Assembly: GCF_947507565.1 (NCBI RefSeq)
Contig: NC_089183.1
Location: 2,542,001 to 2,606,000 of the forward strand
DNA length: 64,000 bases
Direction: 5' to 3'
DNA from: Oscarella lobularis
Taxonomy: Eukaryota; Porifera; Homoscleromorpha; Homosclerophorida; Oscarellidae
Under the pieces are notes generated by a model. It saw nothing but the letters and a program-made list of their open reading frames with translations. It made no database searches and had not been told where the DNA came from. The position numbers were made by a program, and so were the translations under genes. Shown in pieces: positions 36,901 to 47,091 of the stretch; position 1 is the stretch's first letter; each line of letters begins with the position of its first letter.

Positions 36901-39093
36901 GGCGAAGGAGCGGCGACACGATTTCTATTAAATAGCGTACAACTTCGTCATTCTAGGAGGGAAAATGCCGTACTTTGCGAAGTCAGAAGCGCCGTTCCAA
37001 ATAAAGCACTCTCTCGCAGACGGAGGAAAGCTAAGAAGCAAGCGATGAATGAACGGAACGTGCATCAACGTTTCTTCGGACGGAATCGACGAGCACCCAG
37101 GAAGAACTTTGCTTTCTGGACAATCGGCTTTAGTAGTACTGTACTTCTTTTTCTGGCATTTTTACCTTGTATTGCATTGAGAACCGAGGTGCGATCAAAA
37201 ACACCGTCACAGTCCGGCACTCTGACTGGACTCTCCATTCTCGTGTGAGACGCCGAGCAGGTTAGGTACGTCTGTTCGAACGATCCAAAAATGCTTTTTT
37301 CGTCCTAAACAATAGGTATCAGCAAACGAATCAGACTTCTGCTCTATCTAATGATAAATTAAAGCACTTTCGCCTCGGACAGCAGGTAAGCCCAGCACAA
37401 GGGGGAGTGCTCGAATACGTGACGATCAAAGACCTTCACTCCTCGAGGAACTAGAAAAATCAACGTAAAAGTAAACCGCAACGTTTCGATGCCTACCTTT
37501 GTTTGGGTCTCTTGGGACTATTTCGCGAAATAGAGCGTACAGTCCTTCGTTTATAGCGACCTGTCATAAATCAAAATGTAATAAACGTACGTTGCCTTAG
37601 CGCTCACCTTGTGCGATGAACTGATGATTCGTCTACGAAAAATAGAGTCCAGTGCAACCAAAAGAGGTGGGCACTGAGTGAGACGAAATATGGTGTCAAG
37701 TAGAGCACTTCTTGACGCAGTCTGAGTCTCTTGTTGAACATGATCGCACTTAATTAATCAATGAAAAGCCGAGAAGAAATAAATGGAGAGTTTGCATAAT
37801 ATTAGGTATTTATACTATACCACAACATAGAGAACAGCATTGAAGCAAGACTGGCCGGCAACGGTTTGCTCTTCGACAGGCTTAGCGAGAGACGTGCAAA
37901 AGTTTTCTGACCACGAACTCGCAGCGGGGAATCCAGAAGTGAACATGGCGACCCACATGGTGACAGTGGAACAAGATTGAATACCGAGTTCACTCAAGCA
38001 TTGGTGATCTCTAATCATTCTGCCACCAAAACTAAAACATTTTCAACATATTAAATTAAATGATTATATAAGAACTAATGCTATTGCCTCAGTCGTTGGA
38101 TGCTGGTAGGCGTTTTCGTCTTGAAGTACGTCTTCCTTTTCAGCATCAAACCCGTGTCAGTTAAGTCGACGTTGACTGTTATCGTGGGGGCCATGTTTGG
38201 CTTGACAAAAATCTGCAGAGAACCTAAACATAATAGTGAACAATAATACATTCCAAAATTGCTAAATAAAATAAAAGAGAACCCTTTCTGGGATCCAATG
38301 CCGCTTCGCTTTTCGGCGAACGTGACGCTTGATCGACGTCTCTAACTCGAAAGAAGGCATATAAAAGATCTCCGACGTCGTATCCAAGGTCAACAAGGGA
38401 GCCTTCAAAAACAATAGTCGTTAATTAATTAACACAGCCCTATTGCTACGTACATGTGAGTTGAGTGCCCGTTTGCTGTAGGGGATATCCTTCTGGTGCG
38501 TAGAGTTCGGCCGCTACTTCGTACTCTCTCACGAAGACTCCTCGCAAATGCTCGCAAACGTCCGGTATCGATAGTCGCGTGATTTGATCCTTGGTGAGCG
38601 TGACGTCTTGAGCGTTGAAAACCGGCGAGAAAACGCGAATTCGCAGAAACGTTTCGACTCGTTCTGCGCCGGCTTGAGACCGAGGCATCGGCTCAGATAT
38701 GGGCGGAGGAGACTAAAGAAATTATTTTACAGCTAAAGAGAGAGAATGGTGGGCTCTAACTATATCCTACTTACAAAGGACAAATGTGCCACCTTAGAAG
38801 GTGGTGCAGAAGCCGTAGGCTGTCCAAATTCCGTCACCAATTTCTGAAATCGATTTTTCTCAATTTTTGTCATATCTGCGTAAGACGTATCAAAACGAAG
38901 ACAAGCACGACACTAATGTTTGCATTGGGAAATTTCCCCCCCTGTACTTACGCATGTTATCGAGATCGTCTGGCTCGACGTCCTCAAGGTCTTCTGGACA
39001 TACGACGCCAAGTTTCACGAGCTCCGGCGTGAATTTGCCGAGTCGCTTGCTCTCCAGAAGCTCCTTCAGCGACATTTGCATTTGCCCCGACAT
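33979..39093 (-). CDS. SAM-UBL-RINGlike-vWA-E2-U-box protein, copy C (no lesion seen)
   Basis: Same exon order as copy B. Checked examples: U-box exon 33979-34260 and the pre-vWA exon 36608-36924, which is 3 nt longer than in A/B and stays open (WYHKSNLSG where A/B have a stop). By family knowledge, SAM domains oligomerise, ubiquitin-like domains bind proteasome or ubiquitin receptors, vWA domains with DxSxS bind metal-dependent ligands, E2 domains carry ubiquitin as a Cys thioester, and U-boxes are E3 modules that bind E2s. Here the E2 aligns as HCNINSSGRVC, keeping the catalytic Cys and the Asn of the usual HPN motif but with Pro replaced by Cys. The U-box reads LKCHLTGKLFIDPVIVPSSG. The ATG at 39093 is inferred from the SAM alignment. 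Predicted product is about 1110 residues and cytosolic (no signal peptide). It converges on Roco C. A ubiquitin-transfer role is inferred, not shown. Confidence 0.82.
35671..35710. repeat. (TTAA)n microsatellite in an intron of E2/U-box C
   Basis: About 40 bases of continuous TTAA/ATTA repeats in the intron between two vWA exons. The same intron in copies A and B has a shorter imperfect run (about 14730-14756 and 22901-22927), and copy D lacks most of it. A separate run of the same kind lies at 55488-55512. Confidence 0.85.
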
Positions 39094-39895
39094 TTCGCTC
39101 ACGTGACAGTCTACGTATCGAAACCGGAGCGATCGCGTCGTTACTATAGTGCGCAAAGTAGTTGAGGGACGGTCTACTGGCCGAAACTGAAGCACTTCGG
39201 ACGGCTGTCCTGTGTATAGGCAGCAAGCATTGGAAGGATGAGTTTGTCACGCTTGCTTTTTACCCTTCTCCAACCTGTAAGAACGATCTTCGACTTGTTT
39301 CCTTGCCGCACACGCTGTGGGGCGCTTTGCCTGCCTAAGCTGCCTTGCTTTTACCAGTCTGTAGCGTACGCTATAGACGCTGTTGACGATGTTGACATTG
39401 CCGCAGGTACGTGGCCATCCGATAATACTGCCGTAGCGAGTATCATGCACAGGGGCCAAAGGCACGACTTGCACTTTGTGGGAGCCGACATCTTTTACAC
39501 AGGAAATGCGCGAAGGGACCGGGCAGTGAATTGTTGCGGTAAGCTATATATAGGGCGAGGTACAAACCGGAAGACCTGGGCATCACGTGATTGTGGGCCG
39601 AACGTTTGTGATGTGTAGGATTTGACGAAATCACTACTTTTAAAGTCTTTTGGCCTTTTGGCCTTTTACACTCACTGAGCGTAATTCCTTGCAAAAACGT
39701 TCATCTCAGCCCTCCCCCCCACGAACGCGAATGGATCGCGTAATGTAATCTAATCAGTAAAAGCTCCGCCTATAGCAAACTGCAAATGCAATTTACGTAA
39801 TTCGACTACCGTAAGTGAGAACCCCCTCTGTTTTGTTGCCCTGGGGGGCGAGAGGAATCATTTACCTCTGTGTGCATCGACGGCTCTGTTCAGCA
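39094..39895. other. Upstream of E2/U-box C; end of duplicated DNA
   Basis: 39100-39410 is homologous to the upstream region of copies B and D. 39410-39630 resembles 3200-3400 and 59020-59215 (non-coding block next to the Ig receptor copies). Single-copy sequence begins at about 39640. No gene recognised. Confidence 0.4.
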
Positions 39896-40294
39896 ATGAC
39901 GATGCTCTACGCTTTCACTTTTCTTCTTGCGACAATCTCGGTTCTTCAAACGTCGTTGATCGTCCGCTACGACATTATAGAGAAGCGGTGCCGTGACGAA
40001 GGATTGTCGTGTCTTCAACTGAATAGCAGGGAGAGGAAAGAGCTCGCGAAGCTAAGCGGTTCCGATCAAGCAAAATTGTGCTGCGACGGCTTGCGTTGCG
40101 ACGCCAAAGACAACGGGAGTTCCTACGAGTGTGTCAAGGATGTCTCACCGCGCGCTAAACAGTTACACTGCATTGAGGCCCCCAGTCTGTGCGCTTGCCT
40201 TGAACCGCTTTCTGTGTATCCTAATTGTACGTCTTGCTGCAACGTCTATAGCTGCCTTCCGGGAGGCCTCTTTGGATTTTGCCAGTCGAAGTGA
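39896..40294 (+). CDS. Small secreted Cys-rich protein
   Basis: Single open frame of 132 codons plus stop. The ATG at 39896 is preferred over one at 39815 because it directly starts a hydrophobic signal peptide (MTMLYAFTFLLATISVLQTS). The mature part has 14 Cys. The first half follows C-x5-C, a long loop, then CC-x4-C and C, a spacing reminiscent of inhibitor-cystine-knot or colipase-like folds. The second half has a further eight Cys including CC. No family is recognised. It is probably secreted or venom/defence-like by pattern only. No intron is needed. It lies outside the duplicated cluster. Confidence 0.6.
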   Translation: MTMLYAFTFLLATISVLQTSLIVRYDIIEKRCRDEGLSCLQLNSRERKELAKLSGSDQAKLCCDGLRCDAKDNGSSYECVKDVSPRAKQLHCIEAPSLCACLEPLSVYPNCTSCCNVYSCLPGGLFGFCQSK

Positions 40295-41798
40295 AGAAAA
40301 CTACGCGCTAAAGCCGGACACAAAAGTGCTCGCTGCATGTATGTCTGCCGCTGCCCGCTGCTGTTGTCGATCTGCTTATTGTAGTCTTCTGCGTTCTAAA
40401 AGCTTGCCATATATTACAAACGACGCATTTCATTTCAACGTCTTGTTGACAATCTCATGATCTAATTAGCGTCGGAGATAGACTCACTGACGTTAGGCAT
40501 CAGGAAACAGCTTGTGTACATCTTCTTCAACGAGTCCCTAATTTGCAAATGATTGGGCCACACTGGAGCGTTCCTTTTTCATTTCAGGCAGCAAGGTCCG
40601 GTTCCTCGCGCGGGGCCCCGATCTGAAGCCGACCGCCATTTGGAAGAGAGACGACCGTAACACACTCCGTAACACGCCGTTCCTCCAGGTCGTCAGGTCA
40701 ACGTTGCGCTATTACGCTATACATGGTAGAGAGCCAATAGAGAGAGGACTACTAGATATAAGCCTGTACATGTTTAAGATTGAGGACGAGCAAAGCATGC
40801 AAGCGATCCCGTAGTACTCGCGCAATGTTCTTGATGTGAGAGGACGCTCTCAAGCTTGTCACGTGACCGAGTCGGCACTCACAAACCCGGATCAAACTCG
40901 AGCTCATCACGCTATCCGATGGGGCCGTTCAAAGCCTGCGAAAAACGTTTTTGGTCCGCGCTCGTCTTCACTGGGTGATATACCGGCTCTTCTGTCTTCG
41001 AGATTCTTCTCGCGATCGGTTTTCCGTCTGTTAATTTGCCTTCGCCTGTCGCAACGGCATTATCGACGGACTCGCTCGACGTGGAAAGCTGACAGCAAGC
41101 GTCCTTGATATTCTACTCGATCGAAATTGCGTAAAGCCGTTCGTTTGACAGCTTTCCCTTTCTACTCCTGGCCGATATATCGACCCAAACTCAGTCGTCG
41201 GCAAAATAGCAGAGTTGGTCGACGTGGAGAGCATTGAAATATCGTGTTGGGCAGATTTGTCGACTCGTTGTTGTTTGAAAATCGCCGAGGACAAATAATG
41301 AGGTCACGGGAAAGCGCGTGACCCTATGACGCAGACCAATGTTACCAGGCCCTTCAACCAGAGAGTGCGCTTCACGCGCTTAGCTGGTAAAGGGCCTGGG
41401 GACGAGGCTAGTCAAATACAGTTCTAAGAAAAGCATTGGAGGGCTTCTGCAAGAACGACACCACATGCGCATAAACTTTACGTGCCCAGAAGCGAAGTGT
41501 CTACCCAGTGTAAGTAGGACGGTCATTTGTTCTCGTCGAGCAAAGAGCGCGTCGTTAGCGGTTTGCAGCACGTGTTCTGATATTTGAAGCGAGAGGAACA
41601 CCAGAGAAAAGGCGTAACGTGAATTAATTGCACTATGTGGCTTCTAAGAACTCCGTGGGCGGGCAGAAGTCAAATTCAGTTCTAGGAACATCATTAGAGG
41701 GCGTCTGATCTTAGTTTACTTAGCAGCGGACAGGCAAAACCAAAAGCAGCAAAGCACATCAACTCAAGTCAAAGTCTTCAGCGGTCTTCCAAAAGAGC
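40295..41798. other. Intergenic, single-copy island
   Basis: No gene recognised. About 40600-40665 holds a copy of the GC-rich dispersed element found in the cluster spacers. 41339-41410 contains a short inverted arrangement around gggcctggggacgaggcta, a sequence type also seen at 3085, 46030 and 58880. 41413-41447 and 41669-41705 are imperfect direct repeats of each other. Confidence 0.4.
40598..40665. repeat. GC-rich dispersed element, single-copy-island copy
   Basis: Reads ggttcctcgcgcggggcc followed by gaccgccattt and gaagagag, matching the block in each cluster spacer (about 4958, 12229, 20400, 33229, 50358). On the complementary strand the spacer copies contain ggatcgaggcc, close to a tRNA-type B box, so a tRNA-derived SINE is one possibility. 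The identification is weak. Confidence 0.4.
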
Positions 41799-42972
41799 TT
41801 AGAATATTTTCGCTGCAAGAGAAAAGCTAAAAGCCTTTCTAGCAAACGCCAAAATTTTAGTATTCTCTTCCGCCTGTGCTTCTTTCGAGCAGTACGACGG
41901 AACTTCGAAATCGCCAGCACTCACGCTTTTACTGACGTCAAAGAAGAACACGTTGTTCAGTACGTATTGTGCAGTTTTGCTTTCGGTGGTAAGAGTCTCG
42001 GAAACGGGCAGGCATTCTTTGGAAGTGACGTCTATAAACCACATCGCCGAACTGTTCCCCTGACCGTTCAAAGGCACCCCTTCATTGAAGATAGAGCCAT
42101 CTATTGCTTACAATCACGGTAGACGCTGTATCTGCCTTACGCTTTTTGTTTGCAAGTCCGTTCGTAGAGACAACCAACCCCCACTCTTCGTTGGAAATTT
42201 CATGTCCGCCCGTAGTGTACTCTTTGACGAATACTGCTTCTGCTGGAATTGTCCACTTCTCGAATTTCGTCGGCAAGTCAATGGTCTTAGATCAAAAGGC
42301 GCTCTTTTGCACCCTTTCTCAAATTGCCTCCTTTCTTACCCAGCATTTCTTTTCTTTCTCGTTCGTGAAAATGTAGCCAAGCTTTTCCTTGTATAACGCC
42401 AAAACAGTAAGTTCCCTAGAAGACATTATACGCATGCATGCAGGCGAACAAGATTACAGTAGAACCATCAGTGGCGGATCCAGGATTTAGGGGGGGGCGC
42501 GCGCGCGAGTGAGAATTTTTGACCACGCCCACTTGTTTGCCTTACTACACCCACACAAAGCGTATTTACTAATTCTATTCGACGCGCGCAGTGCACTACG
42601 GTACGCAGAAAATCTTCCTGTCTTCGTAAATGCTACTGCTTTATCTGCAATTCAATAGTAAAATAATAAAAAGTTAGGCTGGACGGGGGGACTCGCGCCT
42701 GTGCGCCCCCTCCCTGGATCCGCCCCCTGACCATGTCATGCTGTCTACCCAATATCCTTTTTTTCGCCAAAACTGCCTGCAAATAAAACGCTCTCATTGA
42801 GCGCGTCGTAGGAAATGTTGTACGTGGAAATCAAGGTTCCTTCTTCTCCTTCGGGGTAGTACTCTTCGTTGGTCGCGCCACACGACCAAACGTCGGGAAT
42901 GGCGCATGGGCTTCGGCGTGTGCCAAGCGTTGATGCGACGAGAGCGGCAAAGAGAAAGACGGAGCAAAACAT
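41799..42972 (-). CDS. Ependymin-related secreted protein
   Basis: Four exons: 42749-42972, 42340-42415, 42141-42285 and 41799-42079. They sum to 726 nt, exactly 242 codons with the stop, and all junctions agree in phase. The start at 42972 gives a signal peptide (MFCSVFLFAALVASTLG). Family marks in order: early Cys after the signal (RSPCAIPDVW), YNISYDALN, LALYKEKLGYIFTNEKEKKC, WTIPAEAVFV, KECLPVSE and the closing VPSYC. This matches the layout of ependymin / MERP proteins (secreted, disulfide-bonded, ligand-binding sandwich fold). An upstream in-frame ATG at 43041 adds 23 residues without a signal and is not preferred. The first intron carries a 261-bp transposon-like element. Confidence 0.85.
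42469..42729. mobile_element. 261-bp CAGTGGCG-type MITE with 5-bp target duplication
   Basis: The left end is cagtggcggatccagg and the right end is cctggatccgccccctg, forming terminal inverted repeats. Both sides carry accat (42464-42468 and 42730-42734) as a 5-bp target-site duplication. It sits in intron 1 of the ependymin-related gene. No coding capacity; superfamily not assigned. Confidence 0.8.
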
Positions 42973-44283
42973 GACCGCTGTTCGAATGTGAGCCTCGCGG
43001 AAAAATGGGGTCACGCTGTAACGAACGCTCTGCTTATACAAGGTAATAGGAATCTAAGCTCGCAGGTGGCCTGTGATGGAAGCCAAACCGCAGCTATAAT
43101 GGCTATGGAAATGATGATTGCAATCTCGCAGTGATTGGTGCCGCGCCAAACAGATAGCACAGCTAATTAATTTGTACCGCCCGCGTGGAATGGAATACGG
43201 AACTCTCACAGTCTTCGCTGTCAAATTCGCTCCTTTCGTCCTCTGGTCGTCGCCTTTCTGTGTATGTTCCTTCTCTGCTCAACTCGTTCATTGTTCCTAT
43301 TGTTCCTGACTACCTTCGCGTCAACGACACGGAGATTCGAATCGGCGCCCTACTCGCCGCGAATTCGATATCCCATCGCGCAGCGTTCCTCATATCTCTG
43401 GCGATCGCCCTTACTAATGAACCGTCGCCCCCCGGAGGGGAAAGGTATCTCTGGCGACCGCCCTTACTAATGGACCGTCGCCCAGATGGCCCCTGGGTAC
43501 CTGAATAAACACGCACCCCTAAGCTAATTAGAGGACTAATAAAATCATGGGTCCCGAGAAATCACATGCTTCATAACAACTGTTGATCGATTTTTTTGAA
43601 AGAATAATTTTATTCATTACGACCAAACTAATTTTAAATGACCATGCAAAATAAAAAAATAAGGCTGAGAAAGAACAAAGATATATAAAACCATTATAAA
43701 TGGCATCTATCTAGAAAAATAATACAAAAAAATTGCAAAAGCGCATGCAAAAATTGTAAAAACCCATAGAATTGTTAAAGGGGCGTGGCTGAGGCTCGCA
43801 TCAACCCACAGGCGTATGTTATCTTTCTCTCTAGAATCCGTGCAAAATTTTACCTTCACCCTGTAATGAGCGTCGGAGAACACTTACCGGACCCAGCGCG
43901 GAAGCTCTTCATCGACGCCGGTTGAAGGCAAGGAAGGCGTCTTGGTAGAATTTCCTCTCTACGTATGTATTGGTTATGATAGAGAGCTGCATAATCAGGT
44001 AACGCCATGTTTAGCAACAGCGGCGCCGGCCGTTTGAAACAGTTTCGTTTCTAGGCCGGTGCCAGATAAATCAGCAGAAAGACTGGGCAGAGAAAAAAAC
44101 AAGTAGAGTGACAGAGACGAGACAAAAACAACAAAAAATCGTGTCCGGAAGCACTCTTTATAGCTATTCAGTTCATTTCACGCCGCATATAACAAGCAGG
44201 CAACTATCATCGTTATTATTCCAGCACCAAGTCTTGGTTCTCCCGCTAAAAAAGCAAGAAATTAAAAAATGGCAGCTATCAAA
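42973..44283. other. Intergenic, ependymin-related gene to amine oxidase
   Basis: No gene recognised. It is AT-rich between 43580 and 43780. It contains a short direct repeat listed separately and presumably the 5' region of the ependymin-related gene and the 3' UTR of the amine oxidase. Confidence 0.4.
43393..43483. repeat. Two direct copies of a 38-bp unit
   Basis: 43393-43430 and 43446-43483 share tatctctggcg followed by cgcccttactaatg and ccgtcgccc, differing at two bases, with a spacing of 53 bp. Confidence 0.75.
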
Positions 44284-45934
44284 TTAATATTCTAGGATAC
44301 ATTTAGTAGTTGGGCACTCTACGGGAGAAGTAGTTGGGCACTGTACGGGAGAAGCAGTTTGGTCAGAAGCAGTTTGACCAAACTGTCTGTAAGTGCAGGA
44401 TTGCCCGTTCATGCACGACGTCACGACGTTTGCCGTCTCCATGCCGCTAATAATAGCCGAACGCGTCCAGCGATAATACCAGCACAAATCGCCTGCAAAA
44501 AAGAGTCGCTTGACGGGTCTGCGCACGTCATCAAAGTCTTCCCACGAAGCGCCGACGGGCCAAGTTGGACTGCCCCCTAGAAGAAGGGAATCCTTTACCG
44601 GTGACGTCATATAGATGTTTGACGGCTCCTTTCCGAACATGTTTCGTAACATGGTATTGATATTTTGGACCGTTTCATCCCAAGTCTGATCTGCCAGTCG
44701 ATCAGCGTGTCTGCCCGTGGAGTACAGGTGGAGGACAGTCTTGTTGGAGTATTCGGGCAAGTGACTTAGAGTCGACGAGATGTCTCTTATCCAGTTGTTA
44801 TTGAGATCCTGCGTCGCGTACGTATAGTAGCCTTTAGCGAGCGACAGTTTCTGGTCAAACACGGCGTAAATGACAGTTGTGGTCGTCATAGTAAACTCGC
44901 TCCAAGCAAGACGTTTCCAATACGGGAGCTCGGGTTTGAACTCGACCAGGCCTTGCTGGAGAACGCCGAGACTAAATGTCACAATAGCGTAGTCTCCTTC
45001 GTACGTCGTGTTGGATTCCGTTGTCACCGACACGCCCGACGACGTGTAGGAGATTGACGTCACTTTTGCATTGAGAACGAGTTTGTCATGGAAGTTGCCA
45101 GAAAATATCGTATCTCTCATGCACTTGGGAAACATTTTCGACGACTTTAGCTCGTTAGAGGCGTAGAAAAATTTCACGTCTTTGTCCAATCCGTTACTAG
45201 GAGAAGTGAGAAAAAGATAGTGTGTGGCCGATTGACCGGCCGAACTCAGTCCGTAATCTTGTTCAAAGAAAAACCACTCGGAGAACCGGTCGTGCAGATT
45301 CTTTGGGTGCCATCCGTACATGTTTAGAAGAGCTTCAAGACTCGGGGATCGTGAATCTAAAAATAGCATTTAGGTCATATGCAAGAGGCTTGGCGCGTCG
45401 CTTAGCAGGCTTATTCAATTAATCAATTATGCAGTTCTGGGTGAGCAGGTGATTTACGTACATAAACAGGAAAGACCCGCGACGGCGAAATTTACCTGGT
45501 ATGAGCCCACTTTCGTAGTCTTTCGCTGCTTTAGTCAAAATGTTGAGGAACCTGCCCAGAGATCTAATTGCCACTGATGTAACGTCGACGCCGCTGCTGT
45601 TTATTATATCGAAGGCGAATGACCCAGGCGAATTCCAAGTAAGATTGCACTTTGCAAACCAGGAGGCCAACGGATCGCCATTTGTGTTCTCTAAGTCGCG
45701 CGGCCAGTAGAACGAATCGCCCGCAACTTCATCAACTGATCCGGCGGCGGCTCTTCCGCCTACGTGATCGCTGCCTTCCAAGAGAAGGAAATCAACCCCG
45801 TTGTCTTTCAGCGTTTGGGCCGCTTGCAACCCGGCTAATCCGCCTCCGAGAATTAGGACCTTTCCTTCGGCAAAACGTACCGATAATAGATGCGCGGAAA
45901 GAAGAGTAAAGAGGAAGTACGGACACGGTGACAT
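44284..45934 (-). CDS. Secreted flavin amine oxidase (polyamine/monoamine oxidase-like)
   Basis: Two exons, 45496-45934 and 44284-45356, with a 139-bp intron. They sum to 1512 nt, 504 codons with the stop. The ATG at 45934 gives a signal peptide (MSPCPYFLFTLLSAHLLSV), so the enzyme is probably extracellular or in the secretory path; an upstream ATG at 45964 would hide it. The N-terminus has the FAD dinucleotide fold VLILGGGLAGLQAAQTL and LLEGSDHVGGRA, as in the flavin amine oxidase family, and the C-terminus has LFFAGDLCWYYRWTRSAIIS in place of the family's usual GE.T...G.V.GA..SG pattern. The reaction would be oxidation of amines or polyamines with release of hydrogen peroxide; the substrate is unknown. 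It ends with a Thr/Pro/Cys-rich tail containing a short PVQCPTTSPVECPTT repeat. Confidence 0.87.
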
Positions 45935-47090
45935 TGTCTTTCTGTTGAGGCTTCGCCGCCGCAAATGACGCAGCCGGTAGCACTACCTGTTTACTCTATC
46001 GAGAACAATTAATTAAGTTAGGGAGGAGCCTGGGAACGAGGCTACCTTCCCTCCCACTGGCTCCCAGCACCCCTGAAGTAGTAGGTTCGAAGGTCCAGCC
46101 TGTTGTACGGCCTAGCGTGTGCAGCGCTCTAAATTTTTTGTAGTCCTCCCAACAGGCTGGACAACACTAGTTCGCCGGAAGTTGGTCGACCAATCAGAGA
46201 CCAGTCAGCAGCATTCCAACTGCTCGTCTCTGATTCGCTGACAACCTTAATGTGATTTCGACCCTAACGAAGTAACGAAGTTACTTTGACGCTCGAAGTC
46301 GCTCAGGCGTGCCGAAGGGGCTCTCTTCCGCAGCGAAACAACCGATCGGACGTCAGATAAGTGATTTGTAATGGACTCGATACTTTGCGAGGAAATTTCG
46401 GCCTTTCGTGCGAGCGAAGTTCGCCACTTTCCCATGAATCGACGATTGAGTCCATTACAGATAGGGTACATATCACTTATCTGACGTCCGATCGGAAGCC
46501 CCCTTCGGGCAATTCGGCACGCCTGAGCGACTTCGGGCGTCGCGTAGTCAGCGTAACTTCGTTACTTCGTTTGGGTTGAAATCACATTAAGGTCGTCAGC
46601 GAATCAGAGACGAGCAGTTGGAATGCTGCTGACTGGTCCCTGATTGGTCGGCCAACTTCCGGCGAACTAGTGGTTGTCCAGCCTGTTGGGAGGACTAGAG
46701 CGCTGCGCGCGCTAGGCCGTACAACAGGCTGGCTGGACCCAGAGATTAAGCTGGAACTTCGAGTAGAGGCGGTATGGGGTGGCCTTTACTTAGGCGATAG
46801 TTTTTAATCTCGCAGCGCACTGGGGGGTGGACTTATAATAAGAGAAACACGGTATAAAATATATTTTTATATCTAATTGCTTGTCTAATTAAGTGGTCTG
46901 CACCAACACGGCGACGACGAAATCGTCTCGACTCCCCGGTCGTCGCCGATCGACGACGAAGCTTTGAAGGCACGGTGTTAGGAGAGGTTTCCCTTCGAAC
47001 TTGTTTTGTCGCAACGCGCGCTAGCCGATACAGTATAGCAGAGCTTGGTCTCTTCTCATAGATTCCTCTACATCACGACCCAATCGAAAC
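45935..47090. other. Intergenic, mostly foldback element
   Basis: Contains the 46092-46739 inverted repeat. 46020-46070 has a short gcctgggaacgaggcta motif. No gene is seen. Small frames on both strands inside the element mirror each other and are not genes. Confidence 0.5.
46092..46739. mobile_element. Foldback (long inverted repeat) element, about 650 bp
   Basis: The left arm beginning ggtccagcctgttgtacggc is the near-complement of the right arm ending at 46739. The arms stay complementary inward (gaagtaacgaagttac, ctgacgtccgatcgg, gtcagcgaatcagagacgag) to a centre near 46415. No transposase and no clear target duplication are visible. Confidence 0.75.
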
Positions 47091-47091
47091 G

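Noticed and set aside
46247-46579. Two small frames on opposite strands inside the foldback element
   Set aside because: They encode mirror-image versions of the same palindromic DNA; no coding evidence.
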